This document shows positions 54,039-62,343 of a stretch of DNA of 64,000 nt, one piece after another. The number at the start of each line of letters is the position of its first letter. The stretch's first letter is position 1. The translations under genes and the position numbers were made by a program. The notes beneath the pieces were generated by a model. That model searched no databases, was not told where the DNA came from, and saw only the letters and a program-made list of their open reading frames with translations. Source of the stretch: Ignavibacteria bacterium (GTDB lineage Bacteria; Bacteroidota; Ignavibacteria; Kapaibacteriales; UBA4661); assembly GCA_014654705.1 (NCBI GenBank), contig JACVZY010000093.1, positions 62,001-126,000 of the forward strand. Direction: 5' to 3'.

Positions 54039-54836
54039 CTACTGCAACGCTAGCCACGCTGTTTTATCTTGACTACCTCTCAGAAATCGAAACTGTCCTT
54101 TACCGTCAAATTCCACGACAAGATAGTTTCCGCGCTGCCAGTAGCCTGTTTGGTTAAGAATATTGCGCCAGTTTGTGTTGGCGAAGTCTGATATTTCATC
54201 ACCTTCAAACTGATGTTTTGATAGCTCGGAGACTTCTTCCCATTTCTGAATACGGTACGCACCTTTCAAAAGACCGCCATCAAGCCCAACAGCAAATGTT
54301 GGTTGTGATAAGTTACGGAAATCGTCGCTCACTTTCCATGCGTACCGTGTCGCATCATAGACGCTTCGACCTTCACGTAAGGCGTTTTGAATCGGGAAAA
54401 TAAACACTCTTTGATATGCTTGGGTTGGATTCACGGGCTTTGCGTTCAGTTCTGCCAATAATTCTTCCGTTCTTCTGATGCCTTGAACGTGATGATGTCG
54501 GCCCTGAATGTTGGTTAATGCTTCTGGGTAGATAAAGTTCACAAGGTCAATCAGGCTTGCTTCTACGGTGAAAGCGTCGTCTTCGGACAAGCCCTGCCGA
54601 AAAATCACGTGGCGGACGTTCCCCGCGCCAATTTCGGCAATGAGTGCCGCCTTAGCGGAAAGTGCGCCTTCTTCGGATTCGATAGATTGGATTTCTTTGG
54701 CGACACCTTGGGCATGGCTAAAGACGCGGTTTCCCGTACCTTTGCCAATGTAAAAGGGGATATTGTGCGGGCTTCTTGGGTCAAACAGCCCGTACACGTA
54801 AGATTTAAGCTGTTGTTGTGCTGCTGTGTCGAACAT
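54039..54836 (-). CDS. GIY-YIG nuclease-family protein
   Basis: A 265-residue protein with an N-terminal GIY-YIG-like domain. The motif reads SYVYGLFDPRSPHNIPFYIG then KGTGNRVFSH, the variant seen in the COG3680/LEM-3-like group, where Tyr-Val-Tyr replaces GIY and FYIG replaces YIG. An EAS segment (TVEASLIDLVN) supplies the catalytic Glu. The C-terminal half has no family I recognise. It is convergent with the CBM9-like gene and lies just downstream of protein D, 29 bases away, so it could be cotranscribed with D. Confidence 0.8.
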   Translation of the reverse strand: MFDTAAQQQLKSYVYGLFDPRSPHNIPFYIGKGTGNRVFSHAQGVAKEIQSIESEEGALSAKAALIAEIGAGNVRHVIFRQGLSEDDAFTVEASLIDLVNFIYPEALTNIQGRHHHVQGIRRTEELLAELNAKPVNPTQAYQRVFIFPIQNALREGRSVYDATRYAWKVSDDFRNLSQPTFAVGLDGGLLKGAYRIQKWEEVSELSKHQFEGDEISDFANTNWRNILNQTGYWQRGNYLVVEFDGKGQFRFLRGSQDKTAWLALQ

Positions 54837-54865
54837 GATATTGGAGTGAAGAGTGAAAAAAATGA

Positions 54866-56437
54866 TTATTTGTATTCTTGTTTGATTGGCACGACAATAC
54901 GCTTCGATTCACGCACGGTTGAACCATCAGCTTTTTTGCGGTTTATGACAGTTTTCAATTCTACGCTGCCTTGCAGGATGCGCTCTTCGTCCCTTATTTT
55001 GGGTGGAAGGTCTCGAACACCAATACTGACGATATATGAAGTGCCTTTGATTTCGCTTTTGTTTATCCCAAAGTTTAATACACCCGGCGACCAAGAAGCG
55101 GTCAAGTCTGGCTCACCGTTCTTCAAAAAAACTCGTATATCTGTATTATCGCTGTAATAGTCCATTGCTGTCGTTACGCTTGACACAATGTCTGCTTCTG
55201 CCCAAGATTCACCCTTGCCGAGAGGAGCAATCTTACTCAGGTCAATTTGTATCGTGAAATTGCTTGGCTGCACGGGTTTTCTGAATGTGCGCGGCGCGTT
55301 AGGGTTCGCTAGGAAATACTGATAATCTTTGTACGCTTGAATAGCATTGCGTCCCGTCAAAACATCAATGTATGCGCCTCGAATTGAGTATAAAGAAGAA
55401 ACGCCATCTGTCTCAAATTTTTTCGGATACATTGGCTCGAATTTTTTACTATTACTTGACGGTGTGGCGTATTCTTCAGGAATAAGCGGCAAAGGAAGTT
55501 CTTTCAATGCGACAGTCAACACGGCGTGGTCGTAATTCTGCACACACTCATCAGCCGGATTTCGCAAAACATCTAATATTCCGTTCGGAACATCATTGGC
55601 AATTTCCAATTTGTTCATATACTCCGCACCGCATCGTATTTCGTAGATGTCATATTTGCCATTCTTTTTAAGCACACCTGTCAGAATGAGCGTAGAATCA
55701 ACATTGGGCTTGCCATTTTGGCGAAAGAGCGTGTAAATGCTCTGAAGCAATTCACGTCCCTCTGTATTATCAGTACCAAGCCACTGCCAGCGCGTCAAAT
55801 GCGGCAAAGCCTCATCATCAATCACCGCAAATGCTGCTTTGTCAGGCGGAAATGCGGTAACAGATTTCGGTACAGGCAAGATTCCGCGAGGCTGCACAAC
55901 AAACACACCCCTTTTTGCCAAATCAGCAACTTCAAGTGAAAACTGTGGACGTAAACTTGCCGTAACATTAGCAAATACGCCTTGTTTGATGCTTGCTGCG
56001 CAATGTTCAAGCAATGTCTTTCCAAGCGGCTTTGCTATGAACTCTTTCGCACTTCCGCTTTGCGACGGAAAGCTGTGTAGTTGCTCAGATGTGAAAATAC
56101 TGCCGATGTCCACCCGCGCTAATTTCGACGACACAAAATCGGGGTCGTTTCGTTGCGCGGGGGAAGGTTTAGGCGTAGCAACTGCGCCGAGTATGCTTGA
56201 TGCTTCGCCACTGTTCGCTTTCGTTGTAACCACGAAGACCTGCCAAATATTTTCTTTTGGGACGAGTTCCAAAAAACGTTGTGCCGTAGCGCGGTCGGTC
56301 TCGAAAACGTGGACATTGGCAAATTTGTAGTAGTCAAGATTTGCGAGATAATCTTGCACTCCAAAACTTCTTTGAGCCTTAGCAGATGTAGTGCAGAGTA
56401 CAAGCGTAAGCAGCACCATAAGGGCTTTTTTCAACAT
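54866..56437 (-). CDS. Chimeric exported protein related to A, B and C (protein D)
   Basis: A 523-residue protein with a signal peptide (LMVLLTLVLCTTSAKAQ). Residues about 30-122 match the N-domain of protein A: LANLDYYKFANVHVFETD aligns with LRKMDYYKYSNISLYEAD. Residues about 204-292 match the N-domain of B: EALPHLTRW with RAIPFLSRW, and KKNGKYDIYEIRCG with KKNGKYDIYQIKCG. Residues about 386-523 match the end of C: RKPVQPSNFTIQI with KKPVQPNNFQIVV, and VRDLPPK...ERILQGSVELK with VKDLPPK...SRILRGTIAIK. It has no barrel and no anchor, so it should be soluble in the periplasm. The GIY-YIG gene follows on the same strand and HicB diverges from it. Confidence 0.7.
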   Translation of the reverse strand: MLKKALMVLLTLVLCTTSAKAQRSFGVQDYLANLDYYKFANVHVFETDRATAQRFLELVPKENIWQVFVVTTKANSGEASSILGAVATPKPSPAQRNDPDFVSSKLARVDIGSIFTSEQLHSFPSQSGSAKEFIAKPLGKTLLEHCAASIKQGVFANVTASLRPQFSLEVADLAKRGVFVVQPRGILPVPKSVTAFPPDKAAFAVIDDEALPHLTRWQWLGTDNTEGRELLQSIYTLFRQNGKPNVDSTLILTGVLKKNGKYDIYEIRCGAEYMNKLEIANDVPNGILDVLRNPADECVQNYDHAVLTVALKELPLPLIPEEYATPSSNSKKFEPMYPKKFETDGVSSLYSIRGAYIDVLTGRNAIQAYKDYQYFLANPNAPRTFRKPVQPSNFTIQIDLSKIAPLGKGESWAEADIVSSVTTAMDYYSDNTDIRVFLKNGEPDLTASWSPGVLNFGINKSEIKGTSYIVSIGVRDLPPKIRDEERILQGSVELKTVINRKKADGSTVRESKRIVVPIKQEYK

Positions 56438-56538
56438 AAAAGCTTCATGAATAGATGATTTTCACGTCCCTTGCGGAACGCTGTGAATTGTGTAGTTTTG
56501 TGTTATCAAGAATTTTGCTCATTGACTTTCAAAAGCGC

Positions 56539-56769
56539 ATGAAACCATACCATTTTCCAATTATCATCGAACACGACAGCGACGGTTATTTTGTTTCCTG
56601 TCCAGTGCTTCAAGGATGCTATACGCAAGGCGATACCTACGAGGAAGCAATGACCAATATTGCTGACGCTGTGCAACTCTACATCGAAGATGTTTTGGCA
56701 AGAGGCGGCTCACTTCCTGAAATTGGGACTATCTCCCTAACCACACTGGATCTGGAAATTGCGGCATGA
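56539..56769 (+). CDS. hicB: HicB-family antitoxin
   Basis: A 76-residue partial-RNase-H-fold antitoxin. The family pattern is clear: YHFPIIIEHDSDGYFVSCP, then VLQGCYTQGDTYEEAMTNI, then AVQLYIEDVLARGG. There is no C-terminal DNA-binding domain, which is common for short HicB. The frame is open from 56455, but the ATG at 56539 fits homology. Its stop overlaps the start of hicA (GCATGA). In this module hicB precedes hicA, as in some subgroups. Confidence 0.88.
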   Translation: MKPYHFPIIIEHDSDGYFVSCPVLQGCYTQGDTYEEAMTNIADAVQLYIEDVLARGGSLPEIGTISLTTLDLEIAA

Positions 56770-56994
56770 GTGATAAATCTCCACGTATCACTTCCAAACA
56801 AATCGTATCGGTTTTTGGAAAAACTTGGTTTTGCCTTTTCACGTCAAAGCGGCAGCCACAAGATTTACTACCATCCCGACGGTCGTCGTGTGGTTGTGCC
56901 TATGCACAGCACCGTAATCTTAAAGCCGAAAACGCTACACAGCATTCAACGTGACGCAAATCTTTCCAATGATGAACTCAAATCATTATTGTAA
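56766..56994 (+). pseudogene. hicA: HicA-family toxin, broken by a single-base frameshift
   Basis: HicA is a small double-stranded-RNA-binding-fold mRNA interferase. The ATG at 56766 overlaps the hicB stop and begins MSDKSPRITSKQIVSVF, the usual N-terminus. The following residues of the family (EKLGFAFSRQSGSHKIYYHP with the catalytic His in GSHKIYYH) are found in the next frame, from about 56817. A five-T run at 56812-56816 has one T too many; with four, the frames join as ...SVLEKLGFAFS. Read without correction, the first frame runs out at 56954. The 75-residue corrected length is typical. Either the toxin is inactive, slippage restores it, or there is a sequencing error. Confidence 0.8.
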
Positions 56995-57433
56995 GCAGAC
57001 GTTTTCCTTCCACTGTTGCCCGCAAACGCACATCCAATGCGATATGCTGCTCTCGCATCGTCTCCAATGCGCTCAAAAGCTCCTCACGTGAGGGCATATC
57101 CAGCAAATATCCTTGTGCGCCCGCCGAAAACACTTCTTGCACCAGAGAGATAGCCATTGTAGAGGCAATAACTAAAATCTTAAGGTGTGGCGCGGATTCG
57201 GCGGCACGGCGAATATGCTCAATGCGCTCCGTTCCAAGCTCCATGAAGTAGGCTATCATCACATCAGGAACAAAGCGACACACCGCGTCCTCGATATTAT
57301 CGAATGTGTGCAAACGAGCTACCACACGCATTGCAAGACCATTAAAGATAAACTGCTCCATTGCTTGCGCGACGGGAGCAGAATCGGAAACAAGAAGAAT
57401 TGTTTGACTGTGAAATGGAGTGGTTGTTGTCAT
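56978..57433 (-). CDS. Degenerate receiver-domain protein
   Basis: A 151-residue protein with the CheY-like fold but without key phosphorylation residues. The usual phospho-Asp strand reads FVPDVMIAYFMEL, with Ala in place of Asp, and the conserved Lys region reads GYLLDMPSREELL without the Lys. One acidic residue remains in LLVSDSAPV. There is no DNA-binding domain after it. Its 3' end overlaps the hicA end by 17 bases on the opposite strand. It lies downstream of the response regulator gene, with the 57505-57549 inverted repeat in between. It may act as a pseudo-receiver that binds partners regardless of phosphorylation. Confidence 0.65.
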   Translation of the reverse strand: MTTTTPFHSQTILLVSDSAPVAQAMEQFIFNGLAMRVVARLHTFDNIEDAVCRFVPDVMIAYFMELGTERIEHIRRAAESAPHLKILVIASTMAISLVQEVFSAGAQGYLLDMPSREELLSALETMREQHIALDVRLRATVEGKRLLTIMI

Positions 57434-57504
57434 AGCTTTTGTGTGCTTGCGAAATGTGAAGCATTACCACACAAAAGTAGAATATATGAGGCGGGAAAAC
57501 TATG

Positions 57505-57549
57505 GGTGTTTCCACCTAAGTTTTGAGGAAAAATGTAGGTGGAAACACC
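57505..57549. promoter_or_regulatory. 14-bp perfect inverted repeat
   Basis: GGTGTTTCCACCTA (57505-57518) and TAGGTGGAAACACC (57536-57549) are perfect inverted copies with a 17-base spacer. They lie 72 bases before the degenerate receiver gene and 58 bases after the response regulator stop. There is no long T tract, so an operator or mRNA structure is more likely than a terminator. Confidence 0.5.
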
Positions 57550-57606
57550 TATTGCGATAGGAGAACACGTGCACAGGAGAAGGGTTTGGCAAGAACGGTG
57601 AAGTTT

Positions 57607-58245
57607 TCACCACCCTTGTTCTTTTGCGTACGCAGTAAGTTCAGCGGCATTACGGATGTTCAATTTTCGATAGATGTTTGTCCGATGATTTTCAACGGTG
57701 CTGAGAGCAAGATTCAGCTCTTCAGCGATTTCTTTTGAAGACCTCCCCACAGCCACCAGTTTTGCAATACTCATTTGCGCTTGTGTGAGTGTTTTGTTTT
57801 GATGTGTCGGCTCATCCATCAAGGCATGGCGAACGGCACGAGAAGTGGGGCAAAAGTACGTTTTCCCCGCAGCAACGGTGCGGACAGCCTCTAACACTTC
57901 TTTTTCACCGACACTCATTTTGACCAAATATCCCTGTGCCTTACTGTTGATGGCATCTGCAATATGGTGTTTATCAGCGTAAAGACTGAGCATCACAACA
58001 CATGGTTTCCATGTGATTGTTGTAAAAGCATGAAGTTCGCGCAAAATCTCAAGACCGTTTTTATGTGGCATATTAATATCCAACAATATCACGTCAGGAG
58101 TGAGCTTCTGTGCGGCTTCTATCACTTCCTTTGCATGAGAGATTTGCCCGACAACAGTAAATTCCGAAGCACGGGTGTCAAGGATTGTGCGGATTCCATC
58201 GGTTAAAATGGGTTGGTCATCAACGAGAAGAACACGAATAGGCAT
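57607..58245 (-). CDS. NarL/LuxR-family response regulator
   Basis: A 212-residue two-domain regulator. The receiver has RVLLVDDQPILTDGIRTIL, the phospho-Asp in PDVILLDINMPHKNGLEIL, and the Lys in AQGYLVKMSVGEKEV. The C-terminal helix-turn-helix carries LTQAQMSIAKLVAVGRSSKE, then IAEELNLALSTVENHRTNIY and RKLNIRNAAELTAY. Its start lies within the 3' end of the kinase gene, with a 43-base overlap, so the two form one two-component system with coupled translation. Confidence 0.93.
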   Translation of the reverse strand: MPIRVLLVDDQPILTDGIRTILDTRASEFTVVGQISHAKEVIEAAQKLTPDVILLDINMPHKNGLEILRELHAFTTITWKPCVVMLSLYADKHHIADAINSKAQGYLVKMSVGEKEVLEAVRTVAAGKTYFCPTSRAVRHALMDEPTHQNKTLTQAQMSIAKLVAVGRSSKEIAEELNLALSTVENHRTNIYRKLNIRNAAELTAYAKEQGW

Positions 58246-60278
58246 GGGAGTATCAAAAAGAATGTAAAAGAATGTGTATTATTGTATGCGGCTATTGAGA
58301 CTTCACGCAAAGGAATTTCTGCCACAATGCGTGTTCCGCGACCGATGACAGAATTTATTGCCAATGTACCACCGAGCGCATGAACACGGTTCTGCATTGT
58401 GGATAAGCCAAGACCTTTTTTCTGCAACGTTTCCTGATGGAAGCCAACTCCCTCATCTTCCGCTGTTACTGTAAGCCATTCTTCTTGCACATTGTTTTTT
58501 ATGCGCATTTCAAGGGCAAAATTTAGCACAAGCGATTGCGCTTTGGCGTGTTTGAGGCAATTATTCACAATTTCTTGTGTCAAGCGATAGACCGATAATT
58601 CGTGCTGTGCCTCGAATCGCTTGCCCCTTAGAGCTTTCACATTGAGCAGAATTTCCGGCGAGACGACGCCCATTTTTGCAATGTAATCTTCCAGAGTTAC
58701 CGCCAAACCTGAACTTTCAAGAAGTGTTGGTAAAAAATTCTCCGAAATACGCCTCACTTCTACAACTGCGTCGCTCAGTGACACCGTTGCTTCCATAAAC
58801 GTTGAATAGTGTTCGGGTTGCTTCATTTTGATGATTTCTTGAGTGCTGCTGAACTTCAGTCCTGCCAGATGAAGTTGCGTACCAACGCCGTCGTGCAGCT
58901 CCCGTCCGACCCGTTTCCGCTCTTTCTCCATGCCGTTGAATGTCGCTTGCACGACAGCACGGCTTGTGCGTTCGGATTCTTCCAATAAACGCCGCGTGAA
59001 CGTCGCACGGTTACGGAAATACAACGTGCCGCCAACACCTCCAAGAACAAGCACTGAAGCAAAACCAAGAATAATTGCCGTGTTGCGCTCCTGCGCCCGC
59101 CGAAGATTTTCTACAAGAAGCGTTTCGTTTTCACGGCTCGTTTTGATGCGGTGTTCGGTTTCTGTGATAGCACGAAAGGTATTCAGTTTTGCCAACGAAT
59201 CAGCCAGCAAGCGTGATGCTTCTTGAAAACGAAATGCCTCCATTGTGTTGCCAAGCGCAGCATGAGCAAGTGCGCACTCTCGGAGCGCTGCACTTTGGCT
59301 GTACATTGCCTTAGCGCGTTTTGCCACTTCAAGAGCGTGTTTTGCTTCCGCCAATGCTTCACGATAAAAGCCCAATGAACGCAGTACGGCAGCTATATCC
59401 GTCAAAAGCTGCATTTGGTAAGTGTGCGTATAATCCAAACGACGGCTGTACACAATCGCCTCGTCTAAACATCGTTTTGCTGCTTGCTTATCGCCTCGTT
59501 GCAGGTGCAGTCGCGCAAGATTTTTCAAGGCAAAGCCGCCTGATAAGGCTTCACCTGCTTTTTTAGCGATATTCACCGCACGTTGCATGGATACAAAAGC
59601 CGAATCGTTGTAATGAAGCGCCTCGTAAATAAGCCCCAGATTATGCAATGTCCAAACGAGATTTTCTTGACCAAGATTATTTCTTTTCTGAAACGTCTCG
59701 CGCACAACCAGCGATTCTTTACAATATGGTAATGCAGAATCAGGATTCCCTGAGCGCAAATAAGCATCGGCAACAAGATTTAATGCCAGTCCAAGCATTG
59801 TTGTATCACGCTCAGCGCGTGCGCTTTGAACGGCTTGCAGAGCGTAATCAAAGGCAAAGGCAATATCGTGCGTACCGTCCAACGCCGTCATAGCAAGGTT
59901 CGCAAGGATTTGCGGCTGAAGTGAAGTAATGTTGTCGGCTTGAGTACGACGCAACAGAGCAAGATACTGAGTGAGTGATTCGTTTGCCGAGATGTTCGAC
60001 AAATCAGATTGACAGGTTATGAAGAAATGCTCCGCCTCAAGCTCATAGCCTTTTCTACCAAGTTTTTGTGCTAATGCGTGGTATTCAAGCAAATAGACCG
60101 GATGCTGTGAGCTTGCTCTCGTGTAATCAAGAAATTTTCGTGCATGGAAAAACTCTATTTTTTCCACGTCGGCGAGCGTTTGCAACACAGAATCCAATGC
60201 GGGAACGCGTTCTTGAGTACAACACGCAGCACGTGCTGAAACTAATAGGAGCAAGAGTGTAAGAAAAAAATACTGCAT
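58203..60278 (-). CDS. TPR-containing sensor histidine kinase (HisKA_3 type) with hydrophobic tail
   Basis: A 691-residue kinase. A signal or first anchor (YFFLTLLLLLVSARAACC) begins at the ATG at 60278; the frame is open to 60326. About 380 residues of TPR helices follow, then a membrane span (AIILGFASVLVLGGVGGTLYF in part). The dimerisation/His box is ERKRVGRELHDGVGTQLHL, and the ATPase motifs are QEIVNNCLKHAKAQ, VTAEDEGVGFHQE and KGLGLSTMQNRVHALGG. After the usual ending IVAEIPLREV there is a 30-residue hydrophobic tail (HSFTFFLILPCLFVFFSL) that overlaps the regulator gene. The tail is unusual and may come from loss of an earlier stop. Confidence 0.9.
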   Translation of the reverse strand: MQYFFLTLLLLLVSARAACCTQERVPALDSVLQTLADVEKIEFFHARKFLDYTRASSQHPVYLLEYHALAQKLGRKGYELEAEHFFITCQSDLSNISANESLTQYLALLRRTQADNITSLQPQILANLAMTALDGTHDIAFAFDYALQAVQSARAERDTTMLGLALNLVADAYLRSGNPDSALPYCKESLVVRETFQKRNNLGQENLVWTLHNLGLIYEALHYNDSAFVSMQRAVNIAKKAGEALSGGFALKNLARLHLQRGDKQAAKRCLDEAIVYSRRLDYTHTYQMQLLTDIAAVLRSLGFYREALAEAKHALEVAKRAKAMYSQSAALRECALAHAALGNTMEAFRFQEASRLLADSLAKLNTFRAITETEHRIKTSRENETLLVENLRRAQERNTAIILGFASVLVLGGVGGTLYFRNRATFTRRLLEESERTSRAVVQATFNGMEKERKRVGRELHDGVGTQLHLAGLKFSSTQEIIKMKQPEHYSTFMEATVSLSDAVVEVRRISENFLPTLLESSGLAVTLEDYIAKMGVVSPEILLNVKALRGKRFEAQHELSVYRLTQEIVNNCLKHAKAQSLVLNFALEMRIKNNVQEEWLTVTAEDEGVGFHQETLQKKGLGLSTMQNRVHALGGTLAINSVIGRGTRIVAEIPLREVSIAAYNNTHSFTFFLILPCLFVFFSLMTNPF

Positions 60279-60671
60279 GGAACTAGCCCGGATTATTGTG
60301 GCTTGAGAGACAAGAGGTTTTTGCAAATATACTTCATTTCTATACTACCCATCAAGCAAAGCATAGGAATGACACCATACAAAAAGCCGCCCCAAAGGGC
60401 GGCTTTTTGCATTTGCGGATACATTCGTTTTTGGTGGTGCTTCAGGTGAGTAGGGAAGCAATATCAAACAGGAGTGAAAGGTGAAAACGTGTCTGTCTTT
60501 ATCGGAGCAGAACGGAGTATATTCGTAGCGATTGTACTTTCAATTGCATCTAATTATATGCCAGTATTATTATTTCTTATATTTCAACAACTTAAAACGT
60601 TCTCGCGAAAAACACAAACAAACTCTACACGTATTGTGCATCAAAACCTCTCACTTGCGAGAGTATATCTC
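60279..60671. other. 393-base gap with terminator, otherwise no gene seen
   Basis: A strong hairpin at 60381-60408 (listed separately) is the only feature. The remainder has short plus-strand open frames that run into the flippase gene and no ribosome sites. The kinase promoter should lie in the first 100 bases. Confidence 0.6.
60381..60408 (-). terminator. Intrinsic terminator downstream of the flippase gene
   Basis: AAAAAGCCGCCC and GGGCGGCTTTTT form a perfect 12-bp stem with loop CAAA, flanked by A and T runs. On the minus strand it lies 264 bases after the flippase stop and before the kinase gene. It works on both strands in principle. Confidence 0.85.
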
Positions 60672-62204
60672 TCATTGTGGAGCGCTAATGCTCACGGTGC
60701 GAAGAAACGCCGCTTCTTCGCTTTTGAAAAAACCAAAAGCAAACAGCAAAAACGGATACACTAATATCCATGCGCACCGTGCCAACAAGCCACCCCAAAG
60801 ACCCATACCGCTGGTGGTGAAAACTGCTAAGGCAAAAATTATCAAGCAAATACTGACCGAGAGAAAAACGCGCCGCCATTCATAACGAAGCGGATAAATT
60901 CTGCGCGTCAGTCGGTACATCAGCACGGCACTCAGCATATACGCACCCAACGTCGCCCACGCCGCTCCCCAAATGCCGTAGTAGGGAATGAGCAAAAAAT
61001 TGAGCGCCACATTTGCCAGCGCCGCCGTGCCGGTAATTGCGGGTAAGTAACCAGTACGCTTGCGGATATAGACGCTTGCAGCAAAATTCACGTACAGACC
61101 ATTGAAGTAATATGCTCCCAAGATAATCGGAATTATCGAAAGACCGCTCCAGTATGCAGGATTCACAAACCGCCCGCCCAGGAAGGGCATCCGCACGACG
61201 TATTCTATCAGCAAACTCCCCGACAGAAACACCACACCACAGACAACTGTAAAATACGTTAGCACCCGTGCAAGCATAGCGTAAGTAGAGCGGCGCTGCT
61301 TGCGTACGGCAGGAGGCGAGTCTGATAAACGGAAACGAGAAGTTTCCCGCAAATAGAACGGCTTCCATGCGTACTCAAAGACCGTCACTGCCAGCATCAT
61401 CGGTATTCCCAAGCGATAGTTTGCCTGATACACGCCTATTGCTGCGTTGTCCACAAAGAGCTTGAGAATAGGGCGGTCAGCGACTTGCAGCATCATTGCC
61501 GAAAAAGCCGCAGGAACTGTTGGCAAACCAAAACGCCACATTTCGCGGAACAAAGAAGCATCGAAAACAATTTTGCCCATAAGTAGATACCGACGAAACT
61601 CCGGCAAGAGCAGCAGCACCGCCACAAATGACGATAACAAACCCGCCAAAAATATCCCGCGAATCCCTAAATGCAGATTTACTACCAACACTAAATTTGC
61701 CACAACATTCAGCACAATAACAGAAAATTTCAGCACGGCAAAACGCTTTGAGCGAGATTCCATGCGGAGCGCAGCAAATGGCACGAGTACGAGCGCATCA
61801 AAGAAAGCAATCAATCCCGCATAGACCACCATCGTGCCGACACTCTCCAAGCCAAGCCCCGAAGCAATACGCGACGGAAAGGCACAGACAAAAAGCGTTA
61901 CCGTCGTACTCACAACCGCAATTCCCATAAGCGCGTGTGCAAAGACGCTGCGGTTATGCGCTCCGACATCCCCCCCTTTTTCACTGCTTTTGAAAAACTT
62001 AAAAAAAGCAGAATCAAAGCCGCATGAATACACAACATTCACAAATGCTATCAGCGAGTAAAGATATGCCGTTTCGCCCAATTCAGCTTTGGTAACGTAA
62101 TTGGTGTAAAGCGGGGTGAGCATAAAGGTGAGGAATCGCCCCAGAATAGTGCTCACGCCATACACAACAGTATCGGAAGCAAGCGAACGAAGTTTGGCAA
62201 TCAT
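60672..62204 (-). CDS. Polysaccharide flippase (MATE/Wzx-like)
   Basis: A membrane protein of about 510 residues with 12-14 spans, of the oligosaccharide flippase group. The N-terminal segment LASDTVVYGVSTILGRFLTF then MLTPLYTNYVTKAELGE matches Wzx/RfbX proteins. GIRGIFLAGLLSSFVAVLLL and GIWGAAWATLGAYMLSAVLM are span pairs typical of the family. The frame is open from 62276; ATGs at 62240 and 62204 are possible, and I prefer 62204, where homology starts. No glycosyltransferase genes are adjacent; the GT operon is 22 kb away. It moves lipid-linked sugars across the inner membrane. Confidence 0.88.
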   Translation of the reverse strand: MIAKLRSLASDTVVYGVSTILGRFLTFMLTPLYTNYVTKAELGETAYLYSLIAFVNVVYSCGFDSAFFKFFKSSEKGGDVGAHNRSVFAHALMGIAVVSTTVTLFVCAFPSRIASGLGLESVGTMVVYAGLIAFFDALVLVPFAALRMESRSKRFAVLKFSVIVLNVVANLVLVVNLHLGIRGIFLAGLLSSFVAVLLLLPEFRRYLLMGKIVFDASLFREMWRFGLPTVPAAFSAMMLQVADRPILKLFVDNAAIGVYQANYRLGIPMMLAVTVFEYAWKPFYLRETSRFRLSDSPPAVRKQRRSTYAMLARVLTYFTVVCGVVFLSGSLLIEYVVRMPFLGGRFVNPAYWSGLSIIPIILGAYYFNGLYVNFAASVYIRKRTGYLPAITGTAALANVALNFLLIPYYGIWGAAWATLGAYMLSAVLMYRLTRRIYPLRYEWRRVFLSVSICLIIFALAVFTTSGMGLWGGLLARCAWILVYPFLLFAFGFFKSEEAAFLRTVSISAPQ

Positions 62205-62280
62205 AGCATAAACAGCAACAATGGTCAAAATAGTATTCATCAGCAGCACAGTACCGGACACGCCGGCACAATTCAAATCG

Positions 62281-62325
62281 AAAAGAGCATGGAAGTCGTT
62301 TCTATGCGGCTTCCACGCTCTTTTT
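62281..62325 (-). terminator. Intrinsic terminator after upp
   Basis: On the minus strand AAAAGAGCGTGGAAG pairs with CTTCCATGCTCTTTT (one mismatch) around a 14-base loop. It starts about 20 bases after the upp stop. Confidence 0.8.
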
Positions 62326-62343
62326 TAAGAAATGTCTCACTGC

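Noticed and set aside
60474-60764. Plus-strand frame of 96 codons running into the flippase gene
   Set aside because: It overlaps the flippase 3' end on the opposite strand, has no ribosome site and no recognisable content.
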